DNA from: Platanthera guangdongensis
Lineage: Eukaryota; Streptophyta; Magnoliopsida; Asparagales; Orchidaceae
Length of the DNA stretch: 64,000 nt
Direction: 5' to 3'
Assembly (NCBI GenBank): GCA_039583875.1
Contig: CM077151.1
Location: 22,072,766 to 22,136,765 of the forward strand
Shown here: piece by piece, positions 21,399-31,875 of the stretch
How the letters are laid out: each line of letters opens with the position of its first letter
Numbering within the stretch: the stretch's first letter is position 1
Translations under genes and position numbers: made by a program
Notes under the pieces: model-generated
Seen by the model: only the letters and a program-made list of their open reading frames with translations
Databases searched by the model: none
Told to the model about the DNA's origin: nothing

Positions 21399-23326
21399 TC
21401 ATGTGATTCTAGTGAAAAGTGACTCGCCGTAGCTGGAACCTCTGATCGGGAGAAGGTAAACATTAGTTCGCCCCGTGTAACCCTGTATGTTAAGCTTCAC
21501 CTGTCTCAATACTCCTTCACACTGGAGCTTGCTGCCATCGGCCACCATAACCTGAAAGGACGCACCTTGATCCACCACATGTCCCAGTCTGCGCGCCACC
21601 TCCGGATGGATGAAATTGTGAGTACTCCCACTGTCAATCAGGATTGTCATGTTTTCCCTCCGGATCTTGCCTGCCATGCGCATAGTGAGAGGGCCGTGCA
21701 ACCCTCCATCGCCTGTAGCGAAACTCTGAACTCGGTCACTGCCAACTCCTCTGTCAACTCTGACTCAGGACCCTCGTCCATCTCGTCTTCCCCATCCTCA
21801 TGTAGCATGAACACCTGAACCTTCTGACATTTGTGCCCAGGAACGAACTTCTCGTCACAGTTGAAACACAACCCTTTGTCCTTCCATGCCTGAAGTTTCG
21901 TCCAAGTCAGCCGAGTGACAACCGGCTTGCTTGGACCTTGCGGTTCCTTTCTGACCACAACCATGGTGGTCATGGTCGTAGTACGTGTTGTGTTGCGAGT
22001 ATGTTGCCTGTTGTAACGTTCTTCCTGTATCCGAGCAAGACTGATCACATGGTTTAAGCTGCGGGGCATGTAGGACCGTATCTCATCCCGCAAATAGTCC
22101 TTGAGACCCGACACAAAACAACTGAGTAGCGTCTTTTCTCCCACTGTACTCGGTTCGCCAACTTTTCAAACTCAGTGCGGTACTCCATCACGGTACCCTT
22201 CTGGCAAAGCTTCTGCAGGAGTGTCTCAAAGTCCTCAATACTCCAACAGCCCAAAGCGAGCGGTAAACCCGTCCACAAAGTCCGTCCAGGGCACATAATC
22301 CTTGCCCCTCAAAAATCATTGTACCCACTGGAAAGCATCATCTTCCAGATGGAATGATGCTAACTGCACCCACTAGCTTCCGGGAACCTCCTGATAACTG
22401 ACGAACAGTTTTTCCTTCTGCAACCACTCCGAAGCATCCCCGCCATGGAACTTCGAAAAATTCATGCGTGTCAACTTTGGCGGAATGTACGGCCGCTGGC
22501 CGACCTGTCCACGCCACCCCGCCTCCTGTCCAAATCCCGACGGTTTCCTTGGTTCTTCGTGTTCAAAAGGCATGCCCGGGAAGCCACGACGAAACGGCCC
22601 CGCCGTCGGAGCACCACCCCACTGCATGCCTTCTCTTGCCGGATGAGGTAGCAGGCCCTCCCCTCCTCCATATGGGGGAACCGACCACCCACCCCCTCTA
22701 GCGCCCAAATCGCCGGAGCCACCCCCACCAGTGCTGAAACCCACTGTGCCGAACTCACCGCGGCCGCCTCCGCCTGCGTCGTACCCGCCGGGGCCAAATC
22801 CGACCGCTCCGATCCCGTCGGGGCCACCCCCAAACGCATCGAACCCCCCGATGCCTCCCGTGCCTGATCCGACCCCGCTGAGGCCACCGGTGCTCGATCC
22901 GAACTTGCCGATGTCTCCAGCGTCCGATCCGAACCCGCCGATGCCTCCCGTGGCCGATCTGACCCCGCCAGGGCCACCCCCGCCTGCTCAGACCCGGCCG
23001 ACGCCTCCCGTGCTCGATCCGCCCCCCTGCGCGATGCCCGCTTCCCTTATCGGGCCAGTCTGGCCTCCATTGACGCCGATCCGGCGCGGATCGACTCCTG
23101 CAGCGGAAGATTCGCCCGGATCCTCCTCCATCACGGCCTTATCCTTCAAGTTTTGTGCCAACAACGCCATGATCTCCTCCATTCGGGTGTCGATCCGTTC
23201 TTCGAGCCTTTGGGTGGAAGTTTTCACGTTTTCCTTGATTGCGGCCACCGAATCCGTCAATCCTTCGAGATTTTCCTCTAGGGTTTCCACGCGGCCGATT
23301 TCCTCTTGCGTTCGAGTGGTTACCAT
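21399..23326 (-). pseudogene. gypsy gag and protease
   Basis: Gag starts at ATG 23326 (MVTTRTQEEIGRVETLEENL). A coiled-coil-like N-terminus is followed by a low-complexity stretch rich in repeats of the SDRAREASAGSD type (22770-22977). The capsid core is near 22380-22500 (MNFSKFHGGDASEWLQKEK) and the zinc knuckle is CFNCDEKFVPGHKC near 21840. The protease follows at about 21640 with ILIDSGSTHNFIHPEVA. At least four frame changes and one stop separate these parts. Confidence 0.82.
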
Positions 23327-23340
23327 GGTGGAGAAAAGAA

Positions 23341-23352
23341 CCTCTGATACCA
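23341..23352 (-). other. Primer binding site of gypsy element
   Basis: CCTCTGATACCA on + reads TGGTATCAGAGG on -, complementary to initiator tRNA-Met, two bases from the LTR. Confidence 0.85.
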
Positions 23353-23354
23353 AT

Positions 23355-23639
23355 TGTTAGGAGAAGAAGGGGGAGGGAGATAGAGATCTAGAGAAGATTT
23401 GAAAACTAGGGTTGAGAAAGATGGAGTAGAGGGAAAACCTGAAATATTCTTGCTTGTTTTCAAAAAGGGGGGTTCCGAGTAGGGGGCCGGCCGACCCCAG
23501 TTGGTTCAGCCCCCGAGGGCAGGTTCTTCAAAGAGTGGGGGCTGAACCAGTTAGTTCAGCCCCGTTGTCGCCTCCGCATCTCTCCTGCTGCCTCGTGTAC
23601 TGACGCCCAAATAGCCGGGCTTCGTCCGAGGGCGTAACA
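23355..23639 (-). repeat. 5' LTR of gypsy element
   Basis: 285 bp, 35 bp shorter than the 3' LTR. The stretch with the TATA-like motif is missing here, replaced by GAGTAGGGGGCCGGCC. This LTR should be the promoter copy. Confidence 0.85.
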
Positions 23640-26049
23640 GACATCCGCGGGGAATGCATAAATCAGCTGATAATCCCAACAACCAAGGAGATGTCTGGTC
23701 TTGTAACTGTAAGATAAATCAATTTTCCAACAAGATGTCAATGGTATTCTGGATTTGAAAGAAGAAGATCGACGTCATAGGCATGAGCGCAAAGCTTGTG
23801 ATTGACATCCATAAGAGTATCAATCAACTTGCATCCATAATAGCCAGTGTCCTGAAGAAGGTCGAGACAATACTTCCGTTGAAATAAGATAAGGCCATCC
23901 GGACATCTTGCGATCTCTAGGCCAAAGAAGTACCGAAGATTTCCCTGATCTTTTGTTTGAAAAACCGAATTCAGGTGTTGCTTAATCATTTGTATTCCCT
24001 TTGAATCATCTCCTGTGATTATGATATCATCGACATACACTAAGAGGAGAACAATGTCTGATGATGAAGGGTAAATAAAGAAAAATTTGCTGAGCTCCGA
24101 GTAAAACCAACTTCACGGACAACCCTGCTGAACTTGTCAGACCATGCTCGAGGAGATTGTTTGAGACCATAAATCGATTTCTTGAGTTGACAAACTCGGG
24201 ACTCCCCGTGGTCTCAAACCCGATAGGTTGTTGCATGTAGATAATTTCTTGTAGGTCGCCATTGAGAAATTTTTTTTTTATATCTAGTTCATGTAATGGC
24301 CATTGTCGATGTATCACCAAGGAGAGTAGGACACGAACCATGTTGATCTTGGCCACTGGCGAGAAAGTTTCCTTATGGTCGAGACCTTGTTGTTGAGTAA
24401 ACCCACGAGCCACAAGACGGTCCTTAAGACGGTCAATCGTCCCATTAGGAATATGCTTGATCACAAAGATCCATTTACAACCAACACAACTTGTCCTGGA
24501 GGAAGATAAACCAGATCCCATGTTTGATTATCCTAGAGGGCAGTCATTTCTTCTTCCATGGCCGTCTGCCAGCCCGAATGTTGGAGAACCTCCTGCACAG
24601 AGTTAGGTACAGAGATGGAGGATAATGAAGTAGCAAAGTGTTGAAGCGCCGGTGATAGACGATATAAGGATGCATAATTCTCCATGAGATGTGCTGTGGA
24701 GGCAAGAGTCAGATCAACATGCCGCACAGTACCAGAGGTTGAAGGAGACTGCGCAGGGCGGCGGGGCGGCGGGGCGGCGGAGCGAGAACGACGAGTGTAG
24801 GTACGAAGAGGAGGTGGCTTGTTCGGACCGGGAGCCGGGTTTGGAAGGAGTTGTGGGAGAGGAGATGTGACTGGTATGACTGGTCGTGGTAATTATGATG
24901 GTGGAAGCAGGGATATTGGAGTAGAGCAAATAGTTGGTCTTCCAAAAAAAGTAACATCAATAAAAACAATCACCTTGCAGGTGGTTGGAGAGTAACACAC
25001 ATACCCTTTCTGAATCCGGGAGCAGCCAACAAACATATGTTTGGTTGCCTGAGGAGCGAGATTATCAGTGGAAGGGCCGAGCATATAGACATAACATGTA
25101 CAATCAAATAACCGAGGCGTGAGATGGATGGGTGGTGTGAAGGGGAAAAGAAGACTAAATAGAGTGACATAGTTGAAGACAAAGGAGGGTAGACGGTTGA
25201 TGAGATAACATTCCATGGAGACAACAAAGTGCCAATACGTCTTGGGAGCCTGCATCTGGAACATGAGGGAGCGAACAACATCAAAAAGATGTCTGTTTTT
25301 GCGCTCAACCACACCATTCTGTTGGGTAGTATAAGTACACGAGGTCTGATGAATGATCCCAAACTCAAAACAGTGATTATCAAATGCATGACTTGTGCAT
25401 TCACGAGCATTATCAGTTCGGAGTGTTTTAATTGTGCAGATAAATTGCGTTCGTGTCTCGAGAATAAAAGCCCGGAACACATGTGTAAGCTCAGAACGAT
25501 CGCGAAGTATGTATAACCATGTTATATGAGAATAATCATCAATAAAAGTTATAAAGTGGCGATAACTAAACAAACTAGATATTTTGTACGAGCCCCAAAT
25601 ATCTGAATGCACTAGATCAAAAGGAGCAATGTTCTGAGTACAATGAGGAGAGGAAGATGAACGGTGTTGTTTTCCTATAATACGTAAATCACATGTAAAT
25701 GCTGGAAGAAGAATATCAGGAAGAACCTTCTTGAGGACCGGAAGCGGTGCATGCCCAAGACGCCGATGTCAGTCAGCAGATGAGATGTAAGAGAGAATGG
25801 TAGGAGAGACATCAAGAAGGTAGAGCCTGTTCTGCAGTCGTCCTTTACCTGTGGTACTCTGCATCCGTCGATCCCGCATTATAAAAGAAAAAGAGGTGAA
25901 TGTGACAGAACAATCAAAATCGACAGTGAAACAACTAATAAAAAGTAAATTAAACGAAGAGCCCGAGACATGAAGGCCCGATCAAAGAGAAATAACTGGG
26001 TTGAGTGGTATATCAGCAGAGCCAGAGACATGAATAGTGTCACTATCAA
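23640..26049 (-). pseudogene. copia integrase and RT, proximal part of third copia
   Basis: Read on - from 26040: pre-integrase region and protease remnant, then integrase (MHSDIWGSYKI, FITFIDDYSHITW, RTDNARECTS, QQNGVVERKNRH). RT follows (CVGCKWIFVIKHI, LVARGFTQQQGLDHKETFSPVAKI, YVDDIIITGDD near 24030) and then the start of RNase H up to the gypsy insertion. Frame changes lie near 24893, 24530 and 24030. Gag and the 5' LTR are absent. Confidence 0.85.
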
Positions 26050-27206
26050 TGTTGGGTTTTACTTAACGTCACAACATTTGTGCGTAGCGGAATTAGGGAA
26101 CAAGAAAACTTAAAAGAAATACGGATCTTGCGATGAATATTGATCAAGAAGTAAACTTGCTGTAAATAAAATTTACTTTTGCGCGATTGAGTCACTACTC
26201 AAATGAGATGCTCCAAGAAATCCGGCGGACACTAGCGACTGGAGTTCCGAGCGTAGAATTGTGTCCACGCCTCTACGGATGTCCACACGAGCACGAAGAA
26301 CACTTAGACTCTTCTCACACAAGATCTAGGTTGGAAGAAGGTATGCCCTCAACGTCTCCACGGTTTGCTAGAACCGTTAAAGGAGAGGCGGCGATGACGA
26401 AGACGAAGCCTAGGAAACACTTTCCAGTGATGACGACGGGTCGGAATGAGCGGCGACAACGGATGGGGGCTGCGACTTCGATGTAGCGGAATAGTTCCGT
26501 CGGGGAAGAAGAAGTCGCCGCACTTCTCTGGATCGAATAGGTTAAAACCATACAAGATAACATTTATCTCATCAATATATATACTCCAGGATCAAAACGT
26601 CCCTTACCCGCAGACCAAACCGAAAAAGAACTATCAGAAAAATAGACCTGCGCCACTTCGTCTAGAACAATTCGTCGAGTGGAATTCGTCGAGAGGAATT
26701 CGTCGAGTGGAATTCGTCGAGTGTAATTCATCGAGTAAACACGACGAACGACACGTCCACTCGACGGATTCGTCGAATATCAGATTCGTCGTAACAGATT
26801 TGTAGAGAGCAATTTGTTGAGTATACTCGACGAATAGAAGGAACTCCCGAAGGATCCGTGGAGACCGTCTTGACGAACACAAACTGTCACGTCGAATTCG
26901 TCGAATGGACACGACAAACTTGTCGAGAATACTCGATGATTCGTTGAGAATACTCGACGAACTAACTTACTTTTTCCGACAATTTCCAGAAGGCCCCTCG
27001 AATTCAAAATTCAGGTCCTTTGGCTGATCTAATTCCAAGTCCATGATGTCACCGGCTTGGCATGTCACTCATATCACATATGAGTAATGCCAACACAAAC
27101 ATTTCCAACTTCTCCAAAGCTCTTATATGCGACCTCATAGGCTCATATTACGTTGACAGTGAGATTACATGTTTGATCACTTACAGATCACCATGGAACA
27201 CCAACA
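26050..27206 (-). repeat. 3' LTR with 14-bp tandem repeats
   Basis: TGTTGGGTTTTAC...GGAACACCAACA on +, next to GTCTCCCACT (polypurine tract on -, 27207-27216). Five tandem 14-bp units AATTCGTCGAGTGG occupy 26669-26738, with more CGTCGA/TCGACG motifs up to about 26960. Confidence 0.75.
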
Positions 27207-27216
27207 GTCTCCCACT

Positions 27217-28166
27217 TGATCTTGAAAGTATCAAACAAAAGCTTCACAAACAATGAGCGATATCTAGCAATGCATCATTGCTTCCCAAGTAATAAGAGTT
27301 TAAAACTTAAAAGCCATTATGATCAATGTATCAGTGTTGTCATGTTCTTTCGTCCCTTTCATCCGGATAGAATTAGAGGTATAGATCGTGTCACCCTCAT
27401 AATTGTTCAATCCTAGTTTCCTGATCTAGAATGGACTTCTAGAAATTGGTGAGCCCAATATCATATATTGACTCAAGCAAGCATGACCATGCATTTCTCA
27501 GTCATATTCCATCAAGGGGCCCATGGATGTAACTCCTGTCATATAGGAGGACAAATCCCATTTCTGTCAACATGCAAACACCTAAATGATTCGTAACGTA
27601 CACAATAACCACATTTATTATCCAACTTTCTCAAGACTGGACTTTTGATAGCATCAAAGCACGCTCTTCCTCACTTGATGAATGTTGTGACTTCAGGTCA
27701 AAAGACCACAAACACCATTGCCACTTGAGCCATATTTGTGACACGTTCATATAACAATTCACAAATTATTCTCATGCTGGGTCTGTCCAGTACAACTTGT
27801 TCACTAACAAGTTCCCATGTGATGACTTGATATCACAATATCATAACCTGTGAGAACCGGTTATCAGTTAACGCACATGCTAGTTTTAATGCATCATCGC
27901 ACTTAGCTTCTAAGATGATACGCCGACCAGAGACCATTTAAGAATGAAGTTTCTAAAAATATAGGCTCTCACATTCAAGTCACCACTTGACTCCTATGGA
28001 AACAAAAATTCTAAGGACATTTATTACGTTAAATTAATATATCACAATAGAAATAAATTTACATAATAAAAGAACTTGCCATAAATATAAATTGAAATGT
28101 ATAGTACTCTATTCATCAAATGAATTATTACAACAACCGACAAATATACAATTCACAAGACTCATA
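27217..28166. other. Region between copia RNase H and LTR
   Basis: AT-rich, no gene seen. It fits a long 3' untranslated part of the copia remnant. Confidence 0.5.
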
Positions 28167-28690
28167 CTAGAGTTGATCATTCATGTATCTAATATCCATT
28201 GATCTAACATGACCATCATGCTTTCTCTGTGTGAGAGGCTTTGTCAGTGGATCCGCAATATTTTCTTCAGTCGACATTCTGTAAATGTTCACATCTACTC
28301 GATCGATAATCTCACGGATAAAGTGGAACCGCCGAAGTATGTGTTTGAAGCGCTGATGAGATCTAGACTCCGAAGCAAGTGCAATTGCACCGTTGTTGTC
28401 ACAGTAGAGAACTACGAGACCAACAATGCTAGGAACTACATCTAACTCGCCGATAAATTTCCTAATCCATACAGCCTCTTTCGTCGCATTCGCAGCGGCG
28501 ATATACTCGGCCTTAGTAGTAGAATCGACGACTGTATCCTGCTTGGAACTCTTCCAGCTAACAGCACATCCATTTAGGCAAAACACAAACCCTGACTGAG
28601 ACTTTGAATCATCTCTATCAGTTTGGAAGCTAACATCCGTGTAACCCTTTACAACGAGCTCTTCCTCTCCGCCAAAAAACCAAGAATGTA
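28167..28690 (-). pseudogene. copia RNase H fragment (long-LTR family)
   Basis: Encodes GYTDVSFQTDRDDSKSQSGF, VFCLNGCAVSWKSSKQDTV, TKAEYIAAANATKEAVWI, LYCDNNGAIALASESRSHQR and a C-terminal NIADPLTKPLTQRKHDGHV...MDIRYMNDQL. This is the RNase H end of a copia family clearly different from the one at 5306. The first part (28590-28690) is out of frame with the rest or lacks its upstream context. Truncated at 28709. Confidence 0.8.
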
Positions 28691-28709
28691 TCGTTAGTAT
28701 TTCTCAAGT

Positions 28710-28942
28710 TGTCACAACCGCGCATTTTCTCGAAATTTTAGAAGTATCAGAGTAGAAGAAAACGCGCGTTGTGATGCCACGTCGGACAGGAGATAACTGT
28801 CGATGCTCAGGCAACCACTAACTGCTAAGACTAAGAAAGTTCAAAACTTGAATGATGTAAAAAAAAAAACCAATTATATTTTTTTTGAGGCCGTATTCCT
28901 CGGCTTCGTGGATCAACTAGTCCATCCTTTCAAAATTATTAC
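28710..28942 (+). repeat. Gypsy-like LTR start, cut by the assembly gap
   Basis: TGTCACAACCGCGCATTTT is a typical start of some plant gypsy LTRs and interrupts copia RNase H. It runs into the gap at 28943. Could belong to the family seen at 1-783, but the two pieces do not overlap enough to tell. Confidence 0.4.
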
Positions 28943-29442
28943 NNNNNNNNNNNNNNNNNNNNNNNNNNNNNNNNNNNNNNNNNNNNNNNNNNNNNNNNNN
29001 NNNNNNNNNNNNNNNNNNNNNNNNNNNNNNNNNNNNNNNNNNNNNNNNNNNNNNNNNNNNNNNNNNNNNNNNNNNNNNNNNNNNNNNNNNNNNNNNNNNN
29101 NNNNNNNNNNNNNNNNNNNNNNNNNNNNNNNNNNNNNNNNNNNNNNNNNNNNNNNNNNNNNNNNNNNNNNNNNNNNNNNNNNNNNNNNNNNNNNNNNNNN
29201 NNNNNNNNNNNNNNNNNNNNNNNNNNNNNNNNNNNNNNNNNNNNNNNNNNNNNNNNNNNNNNNNNNNNNNNNNNNNNNNNNNNNNNNNNNNNNNNNNNNN
29301 NNNNNNNNNNNNNNNNNNNNNNNNNNNNNNNNNNNNNNNNNNNNNNNNNNNNNNNNNNNNNNNNNNNNNNNNNNNNNNNNNNNNNNNNNNNNNNNNNNNN
29401 NNNNNNNNNNNNNNNNNNNNNNNNNNNNNNNNNNNNNNNNNN
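28943..29442. other. Assembly gap, 500 N
   Basis: Exactly 500 N, most likely a placeholder of unknown true length. It hides the left end of the Tat element's 3' LTR and its target duplication. Confidence 0.98.
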
Positions 29443-29763
29443 CTGAGGCAATTAGGACATTCTTCCAAAGACCCTGGGCCCCACTCGGCTAGAGCCGGTG
29501 CCGAGACCTTTCGGCCCAGGGTGTGGCGCGAACGTTCTCGCCCCGCAAGCGAGAACTCTTTGGGACTGAGGCTTGGTTTGGGCGAGAGCGCTTCCGCGCA
29601 GTCCGCGCTTGGCGCTCTCGGCCTACGGTTTCTCTTTTATAGCATCCGGCGAGAGCGTTTCCGCCTTCTGTGGCGAGATCCTCCTTAGGGCGGGATCACT
29701 TCGGCTAACCCTCCTGTGACCATTGTGCCTCCTTGTCTGGCTCAGCGAATATGGGGTTGTACA
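29443..29763 (-). repeat. 3' LTR of Tat element (partial)
   Basis: Matches 41130-41454. Ends TTGTACA on + at 29763 and is followed by CATCCCCGCTCTTTTT, the polypurine tract on - (29764-29779). Confidence 0.88.
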
Positions 29764-29874
29764 CATCCCCGCTCTTTTTGAGCTAGCGCCGCGCTCGAAA
29801 AGACATGTTCAACCCAAAATATACGCTGAGCACGTGTCAACGTCAGGGAATCTTTCGGTGGGCCGTACGGCGCC

Positions 29875-29883
29875 TATAAATAT
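29875..29883 (+). promoter_or_regulatory. TATA box of antisense gene A
   Basis: TATAAATAT on +, 81 bp upstream of the ATG at 29956, a usual distance for a plant promoter with a short 5' UTR. Confidence 0.55.
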
Positions 29884-29955
29884 GAGTGCCGATAGACGGT
29901 CATAACACTTCCCTCGAGTCGTCATTCTCCCCCTGAGCTCTCGCCCTCTCCCGCT

Positions 29956-31319
29956 ATGCCTTCCAAGCGTGCCGACAAACCGCTTCCGCAGGATCTGCAG
30001 GACCGCATTAACGCGGCGCAGGCGCGAGCTAGGGCTAACAGTGCCCTGGTCGCCCCATGGCAGCGAGACAGTCGTCAGTTGCTGAGCCTTATCCGCCAAA
30101 GAAAAGAAGAAGAAGGCGAAGGTGGTTCAGCGGGACCTATCCCCCGAATGAACATGAGCCCGCCCACCCTGACCCCTAGTTGCGCGGACGGCACCTCGCG
30201 CGGAAGGTAAGCTTGATATACCAATTAACAACCAGCTGCTCAATTGTTTAACTTGATACCTCTCGCAGGAGACGATTCCTGACGCTGCCGCGTCCCCGCG
30301 TGAACGTTTGGATCCACCCTCTAGCCATCACGATGATCAACCACAGGTTCCGAGCGCCTCCTCCACCAGACCCGAACACCGCTGGTAAAGGTTCCCTCTT
30401 GCCTTCGCCTGGTATTTTTAAATGTTGACCTGATTCCTCGCAGCGTCGGTTTCCGCACCTCCAGATCTCGCCACCCGGATGGTGGGGCGAGAACTGCGAA
30501 TCAGTCTGCCCATGCGTTGATTCCTCCCTACCGCGAGAGGAAAAAATGCAGAGATCCCTGTGCCACCGCTAGACGCTAGCCCTCCAGCGGCTGAGGAGAC
30601 CCGCTCCCCCGCTCTCGATCAGCCGGGATCACCATCCGCAAGTTTACCCCCCCCCCCCCCGGCAAAGGAAAGTCAATCCACCTCTCTTTGGAGCTGAGGG
30701 GGGGGGGGGGGGGGGGGGGGGGGGCTGGCCTTCTCCGCCTGCCGTCGACCGGGGGGCCTCGTCACTCTGAAGGTATACGGCAATTTTTCGCTGCTATCCT
30801 TCAGCTTCCGCTAAAATGGGGGTTCTTTCGACAGGGACATAGACTCGCGGCCTGGCGCTGAGGTAGAGGAAGAAGAAAAGAAGAAGGAAGAAAAGAAGAA
30901 GAAAGAGAGGGAGAAGATGGCGAGAGCTCTCCCTTCCCTTCATCTGACGAGATGAGGAGATCCTGACCGGTGCCGAGCGCGAAAAGACGAGGGAAGAAGG
31001 TCGCCGCCATTCTGTCGAAACTCATCCGGCGAGAACGGGTCCGCGACCTTGCGGCCAGAGAGTTTCGCCAGTCAGTGGAGAAGAGGCTGGAGTCCCTGGA
31101 GCGAGACTACCTTATAGGCGAGATGGACCGGCCCGGGGAGCTACCGTCGGGTCCTCACCTGAGAGATGCATCGAGAGAATCCGGATCTATCTCGCCGGTT
31201 GACCTGGGATGCAGCGTTCTGTCATCCTACTTCAACCCGCAGGCGCCCCCCCGGACCAAGCTCGCGGGACCGAGGCAAATGGCGTTGGAGCAAGGGAAAG
31301 GACGCTGGGAGCCGTACTG
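29956..31319 (+). pseudogene. Tat antisense gene A (function unknown)
   Basis: Lies opposite to pol in the 3' part of the Tat element. Starts at ATG 29956 (MPSKRADKPLPQDLQDRINA, ARANSALVAPWQRDS, LIRQRKEEE). Exon 1 probably ends at 30206 before GTAAGC. Introns with good borders lie at 30207-30268 (ends CTCGCAG) and 30385-30443 (GTAAAG...CTCGCAG). A later part encodes LIRRERVRDLAAREFRQSVE near 31020-31080 and ends at the stop at 31317-31319. Homopolymer runs C14 (30647-30660) and G27 (30698-30724) break the frame in the middle. Composition is charged and Pro-rich, and I recognise no known domain. Exon joins beyond the second intron are not certain. Confidence 0.45.
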
Positions 31320-31699
31320 AAGCGCGAGACCTCCCCTCCTCTTCCCCTGGCCTTCCCTTCTCTAATGTACCCTTTACTTACTCGTTTGGAGTTTGTAATT
31401 AATGTTCCCGCACTTTATTCGCTTATTATTTTATCGCGTTCCCGCTCGGCGAGAGCAATAGCTCTGTCTTTAATATTTTTGTATGCGTATGAGTTATCTT
31501 CCCAGGTCTTTGGTGGCGAGAGCCACCTTGCTTCCGCCTACCTTACCGGCCGCCTGACTTTTTCGCCACGTTTGCGCCAGTTGCTTAGTGAATCGGTCGC
31601 TGTCAGATTCGGGCGGGGAAAAACGAAGCACCGCTGACCTAGGACGCGCCGCTGTACCCCTGCCGCCTTTCTGAAAACAGCCATCATTACCACGATTTC

Positions 31700-31708
31700 T
31701 ATAAATAG
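31700..31708 (+). promoter_or_regulatory. TATA box of antisense gene B
   Basis: TATAAATAG on +, 176 bp upstream of the ATG at 31876. The intervening CT-rich stretch resembles a plant 5' UTR. Confidence 0.55.
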
Positions 31709-31875
31709 GAGGCTCACCTACCACATTCATTTCTCTGATTCCAGTCTCTCTCTCCTTTGTTGTTGTTCTCGCGGCCTTCGCAGAGCTCTCGCCCGTCTCC
31801 GTCTTCCACTTCCGTTCTCGCCCCGCTCTTGCTCTCGCCTTCTCTTCGTGGATCTCGCCTTCAAACCCTATTGCG

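Larger units (their letters stand above)
18726..23639 (-). mobile_element. Ty3/gypsy element inserted in copia RNase H
   Basis: LTRs at 18726-19045 and 23355-23639 both start TGTTAGGAGAAGAAGG and end GTAACA. The flanks GGCAT (18721-18725) and GACAT (23640-23644) form a target duplication with one mismatch. PBS, gag, protease, RT, RNase H and integrase follow in gypsy order on -. Frame changes, a mutated RT active site and an integrase deletion make it defective. Confidence 0.92.
17936..26049 (-). mobile_element. Third copia element, split by a gypsy element
   Basis: The 3' LTR lies at 17936-18139 and pol runs on - over 18140-18725 and 23640-26040. The two parts join in the RNase H/RT region when the gypsy element 18726-23639 is taken out. 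No 5' LTR, leader or gag is present: at 26050 the sequence changes to the LTR of another copia element. Confidence 0.85.
26050..28709 (-). mobile_element. Long-LTR copia remnant
   Basis: A 1,157-bp LTR (26050-27206), a polypurine tract and the RNase H end of pol on -. The element is cut at 28709/28710 by the start of a gypsy-like LTR, so RT, integrase, gag and the 5' LTR are missing. Confidence 0.75.

Noticed and set aside
28803..29492. Open frames running through the N gap
   Set aside because: They consist of undefined bases.
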